A stretch of 33,996 bases of DNA from Fomitopsis serialis (lineage: Eukaryota; Basidiomycota; Agaricomycetes; Polyporales; Fomitopsidaceae), in NCBI RefSeq assembly GCF_022376445.1, contig NW_025955377.1:1-33996 (forward strand), read 5' to 3'. The position numbers were made by a program, and so were the translations under genes. How positions within the stretch are numbered: position 1 is the first letter of the stretch; the number at the start of each line of letters is the position of its first letter. The notes under the pieces were generated by a model. It ran no database searches. It was not told the origin of the DNA and saw only the letters and a program-made list of their open reading frames with translations. Positions 11,266 to 21,759 of the stretch are shown in pieces.

Positions 11266-13299
11266 ATGGCCTCGTCGCTGGACACCATCTTCGGGTCCGC
11301 CCTTGTGGGCATCATGATTGCTGCTATGTAAGTCGCGCGCGCACACCAAGTACCGTACCGATGCGACCGCTGACATTGGCGCATAGGGTGTATGGCATTC
11401 TCGTCTCGCAACTGTTCGTCTACTTCAGGCGGTTCCCTGATGACCCTAACTGGATGAAAGCACTGGTACGCTTTTCAATTCACCTGCTTGTCGCATCGAA
11501 TGTGCCGCTGAGACTGTTGTAGGTCGCCGGTCTTTGGTGAGTTCGCAACATACCAACGATTGTGATACCGAAGCCAATCCACATTCCGTAGGGCCGTCCT
11601 GTCTTTTCTTCTGTGGGTATTCTCTTGGCACGATTTCTCGCTTTGGCTGAGCAATCCATTCTAGCGCAACCAACATCCACATGATCTACGTCTACCTGAT
11701 CAAGGACTGGGGCAATACGCAGAAGCTTGCCTACGCAACATGGTCAGTCAGTCGTCCTAGACGATCAGCGGAAGCTCCTAAACGTGCTGATGTTCCGCAG
11801 GGACTGGCTGCTTTACGTCGCTTGCACCGTGAGCAAATATACGACGCGTTGGGAAGACTCGTATTCTAACACTGCACGCAGAGTGTCGCTTCGACAGGAG
11901 TGCAAATGTTCTTCGCCCGCAGGATCTTCATTTGTAGGTCTCAACGACTATCACACTGACAATCTGCCGACTACCTTGTGTCACAGTGTCTCGACACTGG
12001 ATCTTCCGCTGGGTTACTTCAGGGATCGTTGTGAGTAGAGAGGGCCCTCATCATGAAACCTCCCACTCACTGATGTCGTCCCAGGTCATCTTGAGTCTGA
12101 TACAGTTCGGTAAGCTGCTCTCTCTTCCGAACTTATGCAGCATCTGATAGTCTGCCAGTTGTCGGATTCTACGCCATGGCAGAGTGGTATGTAATTCCTT
12201 ACGTGCTAGTAAACTAAGCCCCTGTTGATGATTGGCTTTAGTTACCGTCTCAAGAAGTTCCTGACCTTCAGTAAGGTCACGGTGAGTCTCGGAGGCGCAA
12301 ATGATTGTCATTCGAGTTCGTCGCTGAGCACCCTTCCACACAGTGGGCGGTCGACGTCTGGCTGGGATGCGGTTCTGCCTGCGACATTCTAATCGCTTGC
12401 GTTATGTGTTATCTACTGCACACAAGTCGTACTGGAGTGAAGAGGTGAGAGTGAAGTCAGCTCTGCCATGCTAACCACTTACGAATACATTTACAGAACT
12501 AACAAGCTCATCAACAAGCTCATGGCGTACGCGGTTCAAACCGGAGCCATTACAAGGCTAGTTATATCAAGTCTGACCGTCTTCTCGTCCCTTACTCATG
12601 GCAATGTTTCCAGTATTGTCGAGATCATATGCCTTGCTTCGGTACGATATGCAAAACCTCGTTTCGCTTCTTTTGCGGGTGCTAACATTTCCTGCAGTTC
12701 ACTGGGGACGGATTTCACTACGGACACATTATGGTCGTCTTTCCCTTGGGGGCTGTAGGTCGTTCACGGCTTGACCTCACCGGACCATGCTGAAACGTCT
12801 TGTCTCGCAGTATATGCCACCTCTCTCCTCGCCAAGTAGGGTTTTCATCAGAGTATGCGATAGGTCCGCGGATTTTTGACGCCTTTGGTAGCCTCCTCGC
12901 GCGGCAATCCGTGTCGACCAATAACGGAGGTCGGAACCTCTTCGAGCTTAGTTCCGGCGCGAGGCCCAGCAACCAGGCGGTGGTGGTGCGTCTTCACTCC
13001 AAACACCTCCGAACAGAACGGATAGATGACCCATGGCGCCCGTAATCTATTAGGAGAGCACGATCAAGTTCTCGCCGTCTCCGTTCGCTACTACGACCAC
13101 CGTCATCCACGACGACGTGAGTGCGCTTTGTGACCGAGACTATTGCATGCTCACTCTGCGTCCGTAGACCGGCAAGCCGATTGACCTTGTCTCCCCTCGG
13201 CAGACCCACAATCCGAACTTGTTGAGCAGTGGTGGGAGGATGACGAGCAGTGACAGGTCATTCGGAGGCACTACCATGGCAGACTACGATGCTGTCTAG
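11266..13299 (+). CDS. seven-transmembrane protein of the basidiomycete DUF6534 type
   Basis: Nineteen exons: 11266-11327, 11387-11465, 11523-11536, 11592-11612, 11665-11742, 11801-11828, 11882-11933, 11987-12030, 12085-12109, 12159-12186, 12242-12281, 12344-12444, 12497-12556, 12614-12641, 12698-12758, 12811-12835, 12892-12985, 13054-13116 and 13168-13299; 344 aa. Membrane helices start with FGSALVGIMIAAMVYGILVS, followed by the conserved QLFVYFRRFPDDPNW, VAGLWAVLSF, YVYLIKDWGN, FFARRIF, VDVWLGCGSACDILIACVMC and a last helix ending YATSLLANLLARQS. This last motif matches the family's LLAxLNAR end. The tail is polar (Ser/Thr rich) and presumably cytosolic. Function is not established for this family; its members are abundant in mushrooms. 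Exons 3 and 4 are only 14 and 21 nt; including exon 4 restores the usual helix spacing. Intron 13 starts GC. The exon 15 donor (gtcgtt at 12759) is the least certain splice. Confidence 0.87.
12557..12613 (+). other. apparent GC-AG intron in the DUF6534-type gene
   Basis: Between exon ...GAIT-AG and T-ATT-GTC (SIVEIICLAS), the only splice that keeps the frame and the family sequence uses donor AG|GCTAGT and acceptor TTTCCAG, 57 nt apart. GT donors nearby (for example gttata at 12561) put the next exon out of frame. Confidence 0.6.
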
Positions 13300-14093
13300 G
13301 TGTACAACTACAACAACGGCCTCGCCACCTGAAGATACCCGGCTCGTTCTACATAGGAACAATCAGGTGTCATTGTATTTTCTCTGTATTCTTCAAACAC
13401 GCGTATACTCTTGTTTGTTATGTACACCTCTCCTACGAGTGGATATTACTAAAGGATCCCCCAACTGTGTAACCGTGCGCATACCGAGCCATGTAGAATC
13501 ACGCGTACTGTACTCATGTACATGTGAAATCATCTGATGCACCGGCAGACTGAACGAGAAGCGGAGCAGTCTGTGCCGCAATACATACAGCCGGTCTCAG
13601 GGCGGGACAACCTTGGTACCACCGCAGCTCATTTGAGGATAGTTCCCATGGACAACGGCCATGCGCGATCACACAGGCCCAGCGCCCGGATCCAGGAGGT
13701 GAAGCCAGGATGAAGCACATGAGCTCCAGTCTGATCGACGCCGATAACTCATGGATGCATGGGTCTCGTCAGCGTCATGTCCTAGCCTGTCCTAGCGCAC
13801 GCGGAAATGATCTATGAGAAGACGAACGCTACCTTCCATCAATTCTTATCAACACGAACTCCCTGTGCCTGCTAGAAGAGTGTTCGCTGATCACGCCGGT
13901 CGTGTCTTCGGAACGCCAGCTGTGAATCAGGAGAACTCGAGCCGCGCGGCGACCCTAGGGCCAACAAGTCTGGTTTACGAGCTGAACCATGGCTATCGTG
14001 CGGTCAGCCCAGGTCTTTTCGAAAGGAGATCGGTGACGTCTTATAGGCGTGGAGATTGGCGCGGCAAGCGATCGTCCTTGCTCGCGCTCCGTC
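13300..14093. other. intergenic region between DUF6534-type gene and OMT-A
   Basis: No gene is seen. A short tandem (TGTCCTAGCC, TGTCCTAGCG) lies near 13780-13797. TTATAG at 14040-14045, 49-54 nt before the OMT-A start, is a possible weak TATA element. Confidence 0.45.
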
Positions 14094-15986
14094 ATGTCGG
14101 GGAAGGCAGAAGTGTTAGCACTGCTGAAGCTGGTTAATCAGGCTACGAACGATGCGCTCGCTGCGTACGAAGCCAGCGGAGAGGACGTCCCCTCGCTGAC
14201 ATCCCTGGATACGAAGTCCCTCTCGTCCATGTCGGACAACCTCGCGCTAAAGAAGGCCGTACGTTTGCTAGAGGGCGCTTCTGATCAGCTATGCGCGACA
14301 CTTGCCCCTCCTGCGAACACTGTCATCAATGTGAGTATCACACGTTCGTTCTTCTGAGTTCTAGGTGCACTAACCTCGGCGTGACACTGTAGCGAGTGGT
14401 GCCGTATGACTGGGCATGCATGCGCGTCGCCATACACGTTCGTGTTGCGGACGTGCTGTCCGAGCACCCAGATGGTCTTCATGTGGATGAACTTGGGCCA
14501 AAAGTGAACATCGAGAAAGGCAAGCTCGCGCGCATCCTTCGTCTCCTTGCAACTAGGCACTGCTTCCGAGAAGGTGCGTGAGTTACGTTCGAAAAGAACT
14601 CCGTCCTGACGGATAACCTCTTTCGAGTGCGCCCGAATGTCTTCGTCAACAATCGCCTCTCATTGGTGCTGAGGTCGGACAATCCGCTCAGCGACCTTGC
14701 GGATGTACATCTCCACGAGGTGTACAAAGCTGCGTTGGTCCTGCACGAGAACCTCAGTGATCCCGTCCGCGGACCATCGTACAAGGCAACAGAGTCTGCG
14801 ATGATGCAATCGGTGCAAGGAGACGGAAAGATCACGTTCTTCGACTACCTAAAGGCCAATGTAAGTTGGTTTCCCTTCTCCAGGAGCCCACTAATGGTGT
14901 TATTTCGTAGCCAGAAAGGCGAGAGGTAGGCGTCAGTAAGAGCGACGTGCGCGCACAAAAGACTCAGATTGCACTAGACCTTCGCTAGAGCGATGTTCGG
15001 AATGGGTTCGGTGATGGGGACTCTTGCTGCACTTGAAGGCACGTCCGGATCGCGTCGCGCTGGTTTCTGGTCGCCGTGACGTCAACGTTGCAGTATTCCC
15101 GTGGGCGGACTACAAGACAATTTGCGATGTGGCGTCTGGCGTAGGACCATTTTCCACAGCCCTCGTGCGGCAGGTCCCAGGAGTCAAGGTTATTCTCTGT
15201 GATCTACCGGAGGTCATTGGGCAGGCGAAAGACGTCAGTGCCTCGCGACTTCCATCATGCACGATAACCCGTGAACTCACTCTTTGTGAAGCTTTGGAGA
15301 AAGGATCATCACGATATCATTGAGGCACAAAGAGTCGAATTTGTCCCTCTCAACTTCTTCGAAGGCTCGCCGCCGACTGGTCTAGACATATACTACGTGA
15401 GCTTCCGCCTGCGAAATGGGCAAGCACACTTACCGGAGGACAGCTGCGCAATATCATACATAACTGGCCAGATGCAGAAGCCGAGACGATTCTGAGAAAT
15501 GTTCAGAAGGCAATGCGTCCCGGCAGCCGCTTGCTCGTTCGTACGTGTTCATCCTTCATGCTGTAACCGATTACACAGGCAGACCCCGTGAACAGATGAC
15601 TATGTGGTGCAGTACGCTAGTCGCATGGAAGGCGACATATCTGATCTGCAGGAAATGGTTAGCGTTCCGGCTGTGTCTGTCCCAGCCGTTTGCTGAAGGG
15701 CTGAGGACGTGTTAGGCCCCGGAGCCTCTATTGCCCAATTTCGGCGCCGGAAGTCTGCGTATGTATGGTCAAGACTTGACGATGTTGTTGACATACAATG
15801 CGAAGGAACGCACTGTACGAGATCTAGCTGATTTAAGGTGAGTCTCATTCTGAACGGGTCAGACGGGAGCACACTGTAATGCTGATGCTGATGGCCTCTA
15901 GTAACCGGGCAGGACTGCGAGTCGTGAAAGTCTGGGATATCGCAGAGACAGACATAGTAGAGTTGCAGTTAATGACTGGTGATTGA
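14094..15986 (+). CDS. O-methyltransferase, SAM-dependent COMT-like (OMT-A)
   Basis: Eleven exons: 14094-14330, 14393-14573, 14628-14860, 14911-14935, 14991-15038, 15094-15233, 15292-15396, 15444-15540, 15596-15657, 15716-15837 and 15902-15986; 444 aa. The N-terminus (MSGKAEVLALLKLVNQATND) and the winged-helix dimerisation part (VADVLSEHPDGLHVDELGP, then LARILRLLATRHCFRE) precede the Rossmann domain. Motif I is ICDVASGVG (Asp253; Ala255 and Ser256 replace the first two Gly of the usual DVGGG). The catalytic-base motif is LRNIIHNWPDAEAETIL, with His329 expected as the base. The C-terminus is GAGSLRMYGQDLTMLLTYN, then LRVVKVWDIAETDIVELQL. It transfers a methyl group from SAM to a hydroxyl of a small molecule; the substrate is unknown. 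It is a paralogue of OMT-B, with matching intron positions. Intron 5 has a GC donor. Exon 4/5 boundaries (donor gtaaga at 14936, acceptor tagag at 14990) are the least certain; a nearer donor breaks the frame. Confidence 0.89.
15039..15093 (+). other. GC-AG intron in OMT-A, GT-AG in its paralogue
   Basis: The exon ends ...GCACTTGAAG and the intron begins GCACGTCC, ending GTTGCAG (55 nt). Splicing here gives ALE-V-FPWADYK, matching OMT-B (SLE-D-FPWKSI), whose intron 20744-20800 sits at the same codon and phase but starts GTGTGG. The GC is thus supported by direct paralogue comparison. Confidence 0.75.
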
Positions 15987-17040
15987 TGGCACCATTGTAT
16001 GCAGTAGTGAGGACGTTATAACCAATCCGGCACAAAAGCTTTGTGGCAACCTTTGTGGCGTAGGTATCACGTGGTCGCACAGAGGCCGCAACGTTGGCAA
16101 CGACACTCAAACAACTCTTGAACGACTCTTGCAGCCTCTCAGATTCTCATGTTCGCCGATGACTGCTCTACTGCATCTCGGGCTTCAACTGACAGTAGAC
16201 ATCACCTCGCTTTTGCGGTGGGCACTACGTGAGTTGGATCCAACTCTAAATTGGCTCAGTAAAACATCTGATAGTGTACGGTAACCAGGTAAAGGATTTG
16301 GGTATTGCTGCATTGCATCATGCAAACACACCCGGGACAACGAACCATGGCGAACATGCATGCAATATAAGATGAGATTACTTTCAGGATTTCTACCAAT
16401 CATCGTACGCGGTCATTGAGGTCATGCGGGACCTCATCGCGTTCGGAGCGTCGTGTCATGAGCATGTGCTTCTCTACTTGCTAATGCGCTTTCTACTTCG
16501 AGGTAGTCAATACAGTGCCGATATCATCAAGACACCTATCTTCAAAGCTACTCCGTAGCCAGGGCGTGAAACTTTTAGCATCGTTTCAGTTTCGATTGGT
16601 CACCAGCTCGCCACTAGTCGCATGAGTTTAGGGGGTATATACCATCTTCGCTACTCTTCTGATCATGCCTATCACTGCTCATGTTGAGCAGGAATTCGTC
16701 ACAAATACGTATGATCCCGCGGAGACTGCGACGGTGCGAGGCGCGCGCGCCCCAAGACCGTTGGCTCCCGGGAGGCAGCACAGGTCTATGTGATAGACCC
16801 GGCCGCGGCGGCTGTACGCTATTGTCCATTCTCTTCTCACCAGAGGTTCCGCGGAGTCATATCAGATTGCATGCTATGGGGCTTCCACTTTCGAAGCTGA
16901 AACATCTCGCGGTCAGATAGCAACTGGTCCGGGATGTCCGCACCAAGTCCGCACTAGTGGTCACGTATCGGGATCAGGTTCATGGATACATATACATATA
17001 GTCAAACATCGCCCTGTGGTTGACAGAAGCGTGTCTGAAC
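15987..17040. other. intergenic region between OMT-A and the adenylating enzyme
   Basis: About 1 kb without a supported gene. A TATA-like GTATATAC at 16635-16642 is followed by ATG at 16665 and a 41-codon frame (MPITAHVEQEFVTNTYDPAE...) ending at 16790. It may be a tiny gene or a remnant; I recognise nothing in it. Confidence 0.4.
16991..17000 (+). promoter_or_regulatory. TATA-like element of the adenylate-forming gene
   Basis: The decamer TATACATATA lies 41-50 nt before the ATG at 17041 but only about 20 nt before an alternative in-frame ATG at 17020. The spacing is one reason to prefer 17041 as start. Confidence 0.45.
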
Positions 17041-19478
17041 ATGGGTGTTGCTCCGTTTTCCGCTCTACTTCGATGGCTGGCATCTTCGCGTTCCGCTCAG
17101 GCTGCGTCTGGTTCACAGTATGTACCAGCGCCTCGTGATGGATCGCTCACTCTCCCAGAGGTATACAATTGGCACTACCAACACAACCCGCACCAACGCG
17201 TCTTCCTCTGGCATGACCACACGGGACCGGTACATCTTACTTATTCCGACGTGATACCTGCGGCTCAACGCGCAGCTCGCTATGTCGCCGAAGCTGCTGG
17301 AATTGAGCTTGTGGACGACATGACGCCCGCCAAACTCGTCGTGATTCTTGCTGCATCGGGTGCCTTTGTCCTACTCTATGCCTCTGAATAGACATCGGAG
17401 CTAACGCTTCTGCAGACACAGTCACGTATGCGACTACACTCATTGGACTATCGCTTGCCGGTATTCCCGTCTTTCCAATAACTCCCCGTTTCTCCGCTTC
17501 TGTGGTATCGAAGCTTGTCGCGGTCAGCGGTGCTTGCCACATTTTCGTAAGCGGGGAAGCTGCGATACAGGAACTTGCTCAGGAGGCGGTCAAGGTCCTC
17601 AGCCTTTCTTCTGACAACACCCCGGGGATTTCCATTATGCCATCCTACGATGACCTATATCGCGTGCAAAGCCCATTGCACCCTCTTCCTAGTCGGCGGT
17701 ACGATCCTTCCGCTCTAGCTATCATTACTCACTCGTCAGGTATGTCACACCTTCTCGACTAGCTTCCAAGGCTGACCTCTCTAGGTTCAACGTCCTTCCC
17801 CAAGCCCATTCCCTGGAGCGTCCGCTGCACCTCCAACTATTCCATAGTTGACGGTAGTTAAAGCTACTCGAAGAGTGGTACAATGACTGATACGCGCATC
17901 CCAGCGGCCCGAGACTACGTGAACGAGGTTACCGCGTGCCCAGCTATTGAGCTGTTCCACGCATGGGGTATTATGTTCCTCTCATTCCTGGTCAGTCTCA
18001 GCTCCGGATATCTACGTGTGCGATTAATCATACCAGAATCAAGCCGATGACGGGCTATATCATGGCTGTGCTACCGCCCTCTTCTCCTGCAGTCGTCCCA
18101 ACGGCAGACGCGGTCTACCAATGCATGACTGAGTGTAGAGCTGCCTACGCTTTGGCACCTCCGTCGCTCATAACCGTGAGTGCCCTGTCTTTCAACTCGA
18201 GCGATGATCACCATATAACCTGCGACAGCAATGGTCGTGTGATCTCAACCGATATCCGTATCTAAGACAAATGAAAGGAATAGTAGGTGCCCATCCATGT
18301 CCAGCCAAAGCTTGTCTGATCATGTTGCGACGTAGGTGTATGGCGGACGATTCTTGAGTCGACCGGTTGGTGACTTGGTGGTTAAGAATGGTGTTAGACT
18401 ACATACCGCTTACGGAACGTGAGCAACGTCTTCAGTCCCACTGACGTTGATTCTGACAGAGTGCAGGACTGAGACGGGACTAATCAGTACCATCTTTCGA
18501 GGTACGTTTCCTTCCATTACAGATACATCGTTGATTGACGGTGTTTGTGACACAGCGACGGATGATGAAGATTGGGAGTACTTCGAGATCAACAGCCAGC
18601 TTAATGGTGCCATACTGCCAAACAATGATGCCGAGCAATCGTACCGTCTAGTCGTCACAGTATGTCTTGTTCCGGAACCGGAGCCTCACCCACTAATTGG
18701 CTTGTTTTAAAGGCGGGACCAACACAAGCACTGTCAATTATCAACAGCGAGATTGATGGGAAAGATGCGCATGTTCCCGGTGACTCGCTCCTGCCCCACC
18801 CAAACAAGCCCGGCTATTGGAAGGTTCTTGGCAGAGTCGATGATCAGATCATGCTCTCTACGGGAGAGATTGTATGTCGCCGTCAATGCCACACCGTAGC
18901 AGTCCGCTGACCACGGACAACAGGTCTACCCCTCTTCCATAGGTGAGGTCGTAGGTTCCTTTTACTCGTAGGACATCACCAAGCTTTCGTGAACAGAGTC
19001 GCAGCTATGTCAAGATGAACGCATCAAGGGAGCGGTGATGTTCGGCCGCGGCCAGTCCAAGGTCGGCGTCGTCATCGAACTGGACTACGCATCTGCGGCA
19101 AAGGAAGGAGAACACGATTGCGTTATCGACATAGGCGACATGGTCATGTCGGTATTGTTGTCCGTGGATCAAGTGGTCATACTTACATTGGTTTCCAGGC
19201 CTGTAGTCGAGAGGGTGAACGCAATGTCACCGCCGTATGCAAGGATCGACAGACGCGTGGGTACCTCCATGTAACATTATCAATCTGCTTTAATGCTGAT
19301 CTTGCGCGTCCAGCTGACCATCTTTGCGCACGAGTCCAAGCCGTTCACCTACTCGCTGAAAGGCACGCCGCGGAGGGCTCTGGTAATGAAGCATTATCAG
19401 CCAGAAATCGAAGCGGCATTCCAGCAGTACAATGCGCAGGCATCGCAAATTCAGAATGTACCACTCATACCCCTCTAG
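17041..19478 (+). CDS. stand-alone adenylate-forming enzyme (NRPS-like A domain / acyl-CoA synthetase superfamily)
   Basis: Fourteen exons: 17041-17359, 17416-17739, 17785-17853, 17905-17990, 18044-18175, 18229-18282, 18336-18418, 18467-18501, 18556-18659, 18713-18871, 18924-18942, 18997-19147, 19199-19256 and 19314-19478; 585 aa. The N-terminus has DGSLTLPEVYNWHYQHNP, typical of fungal NRPS-like reductase A domains. Core motifs are present: THSSGSTSFPKPI (211-223, phosphate loop), YGTTETG (354-360), GRVDDQIMLSTGE (442-454) and YSLKGTPRR with Lys547 as the probable catalytic lysine. The protein stops 33 residues after KGTPRR. No phosphopantetheine carrier or NAD-binding reductase domain follows, whereas relatives with this N-terminus are usually about twice as long. 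It should activate a carboxylic acid with ATP; the acceptor is unknown. It sits between two inverted O-methyltransferase paralogues. The splice at 19148-19198 (donor gtcggt) is the least certain. Confidence 0.88.
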
Positions 19479-19842
19479 ACGACGTGTACGATATACCATA
19501 CTTAGCAAGTGGTTTGACCACTGATACCCTCTCTGCGGACTACGGTTCTGATCACTTTTTATGGACGACAGGGTTCAATCCACAGCCCGAACGCCAGTTG
19601 TCGCCACACTTCTGTGTCCGGGCCCTTTATATTGATCGACAAGCCACAATGACTTCGAATGTAACACGGCACCCGTTTTCCGCCCCTGTACACCGCGACC
19701 GGGCGCACTTGGCAGGCTTTACCTGGGTTTGACCATCTCTGTATACATTTTCCAGTGACACATGCACGAATCTGAAAAATATGACGGCTACTGGGCTTGA
19801 CAGGGAGATGCCTTTACATGCGTCCAGCACCTCGACTTCCAT
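19479..19842. other. short convergent intergenic region
   Basis: Tail-to-tail spacer between the adenylating enzyme (plus) and OMT-B (minus). I looked for downstream carrier or reductase domain remnants in all plus frames and saw none. Confidence 0.5.
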
Positions 19843-21759
19843 TCAAGATGCACTAGCGATCTCATACTGCACGACACATGCTTCCGCAAGGTCCCAAACC
19901 TTCACCACGCGCAGCCCAGCCTGTTGCCTGTAAATGTGAACTTCAGCAAATCTCATCGACAGAATCAAGGACGAACATACCCAAGTGCTGACATCTCCTG
20001 AAGTGTGCGCTCTTTTGCGTTGCACGCTATCAGCATGGTCATGTCTTGATTACATGCCCGCATTCTACCAGCACCGAAATTGCGAAGCATGGGTTCGGGG
20101 GCCTACATGAAATTGTGTGAGCGCGCGGGTTATCTCATAACTATCCGAAACCCACGTCGTCCACCGCAACGGACAGCTGTTGACTCTCATCTTCATCGCG
20201 GACCAAGTGTGGCATCACGTAGTCGTCTGCCGCCCTGAATCAGTTTTCTGTGAACCACTGTAGGACCAGAGATACGTACGGACGAAGAACTGGCTTGTAG
20301 GCCCCATCGATTGTCGGATCTTCTTCAGGATGCATATTGCCTGGTCATCCGACCAGCTGTGCAGAATCGCCCGCATCTGTTGGTGTAGAAGTCAGCAATA
20401 CAGCTACCGCAAGCAAAGCAACTTGAAGGCCACACATAGTAGACATCCTGGCCAGGAGGTGGGGCTTGTTCGAGGAAGTTGAGCACGGAGAACAGTACCC
20501 TCCCAGACTGAACAATGTCCGGGCATTCGCTGCTCCATAGCTTTCGAGTGACAGACGGAGTCAGCACTCTGTCACGTAAGTATCAGACGAGACGCATCCA
20601 TACCTCTTTACCTTGGTCAACAGTCGCAGGCATGTCACACAGGGTATAGGTGATGTTCGGGTATTGTCGAACGAGAGGTATAGCGTAGGCACCGACACCG
20701 GATCCGATATCGCAGACTGTTGAGATGCTCTTCCAAGGGAAATCTGGTGTAAGACGATTCTTAAGTTTTAAGATCAATTGGATGTCGGATACTACCACAC
20801 CTTCAAGCGACGCGAGACTGCCAAACAGGATGCCTATGCCCGACATCCCAAAATTGAAGTTCTAGACTCGGAGTGTCTTGAAGCGGCAGGCCAATCAGAG
20901 CGGGCTTGAAAGACTTACCTCCTCCCTGTCAGGCTTCCCATTCAAATCAGATAGGATCGACGAATGAGACGCAAAGAATTCACGAACATTGGCTCGCAAC
21001 CAGTCGAAGAACATGGTACCTTCGTTCTCTGGTCCATTGACGGCGTACATGACAGGAGCTTTGGCGAGGTCATCCGAATTCATGCACCGCGGATCTGTGA
21101 TCGTCTCATAGAGAACGTTTCCACCGGTAGCTATGTCGGTCAGATAGACGTCAGCTAAATGCATGATCGGATTGCTTTTGCGGAGCATCAAGGACAACCG
21201 GTTGTGGGCGTATTTATCGATTGCGACTGTAAAGTCAACGGATGAGCGTGTAGCAGATGAGAAGTCGTCAGCAAATTTACCCTCGCGGAAGCAGTGTCTT
21301 GTCGCCAGACACCTCAGGATGCGACTGAGCTTTCCCTGTTCTATCTTCACCAATGGCGCTAGATCTCTGGCGTGCATTCCCACAGGATGGTCGTACAGCA
21401 CATCTGCTACGCCTGCTCGCAAAATTGTACGAAGGCATTGAGCATAATGTCCTTGAGAACGCTATACCAGGAAACTTAGTATGCGTCATTTGTCTTCAAG
21501 ACAATATCATTGGTGCACGTACGTCGACCATAGTGAGGGCTGGCGGCGCGAGCGTAGCACAGAGCTGGTCGCAGGCGCCTTCCAGAAGACGAACGGCTTT
21601 CTTCAGCTGCATGTTCTCAGACAAAGCGAGGACCGATTGCTCATCGGTTGATGAAAGGAGGGGAACGTCGTGGCCACCGTTGTCGTATGCTGCCAGAGCG
21701 TCCTGCGTAGCCTTGTTGATCAGAAAAAGCAGTGATAGGACCTCGGCTTTGCCAGACAT
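19843..21759 (-). CDS. O-methyltransferase, SAM-dependent COMT-like (OMT-B)
   Basis: Eleven exons on the minus strand: 21759-21523, 21461-21281, 21226-20988, 20933-20919, 20861-20801, 20743-20604, 20540-20436, 20376-20280, 20226-20156, 20102-19981 and 19927-19843; 450 aa. Start MSGKAEVLSLLFLINKATQD parallels OMT-A. The dimerisation region has VADVLYDHPVGMHARDLAP and LSRILRCLATRHCFRE. Motif I is VCDIGSGVG (Asp256), followed by the acidic CDMPATVDQ. The catalytic segment is MRAILHSWSDDQAICIL, with His332 as expected base. The end is LRVVKVWDLAEACVVQYEI. Exons 1, 2, 6, 7, 8, 10 and 11 are exactly as long as in OMT-A (237, 181, 140, 105, 97, 122, 85 nt), so the two genes are old tandem or inverted duplicates. 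Sequence divergence is substantial, suggesting different substrates or positions. Intron 3 (20987-20934) is in frame without a stop but is inferred from OMT-A; it ends AAG. Confidence 0.92.

Noticed and set aside
14926..14988. Nearest donor/acceptor pair (gtaggc ... gctag) for OMT-A intron 4
   Set aside because: It leads to an early stop in exon 5; the pair 14936-14990 keeps the frame into MFGMGSVMGTLAALE and gives a 55-nt intron.
17020..17040. Upstream in-frame ATG of the adenylate-forming gene
   Set aside because: It lies only about 20 nt after the TATA-like element, too close for a leader; 17041 fits better, though not proven.
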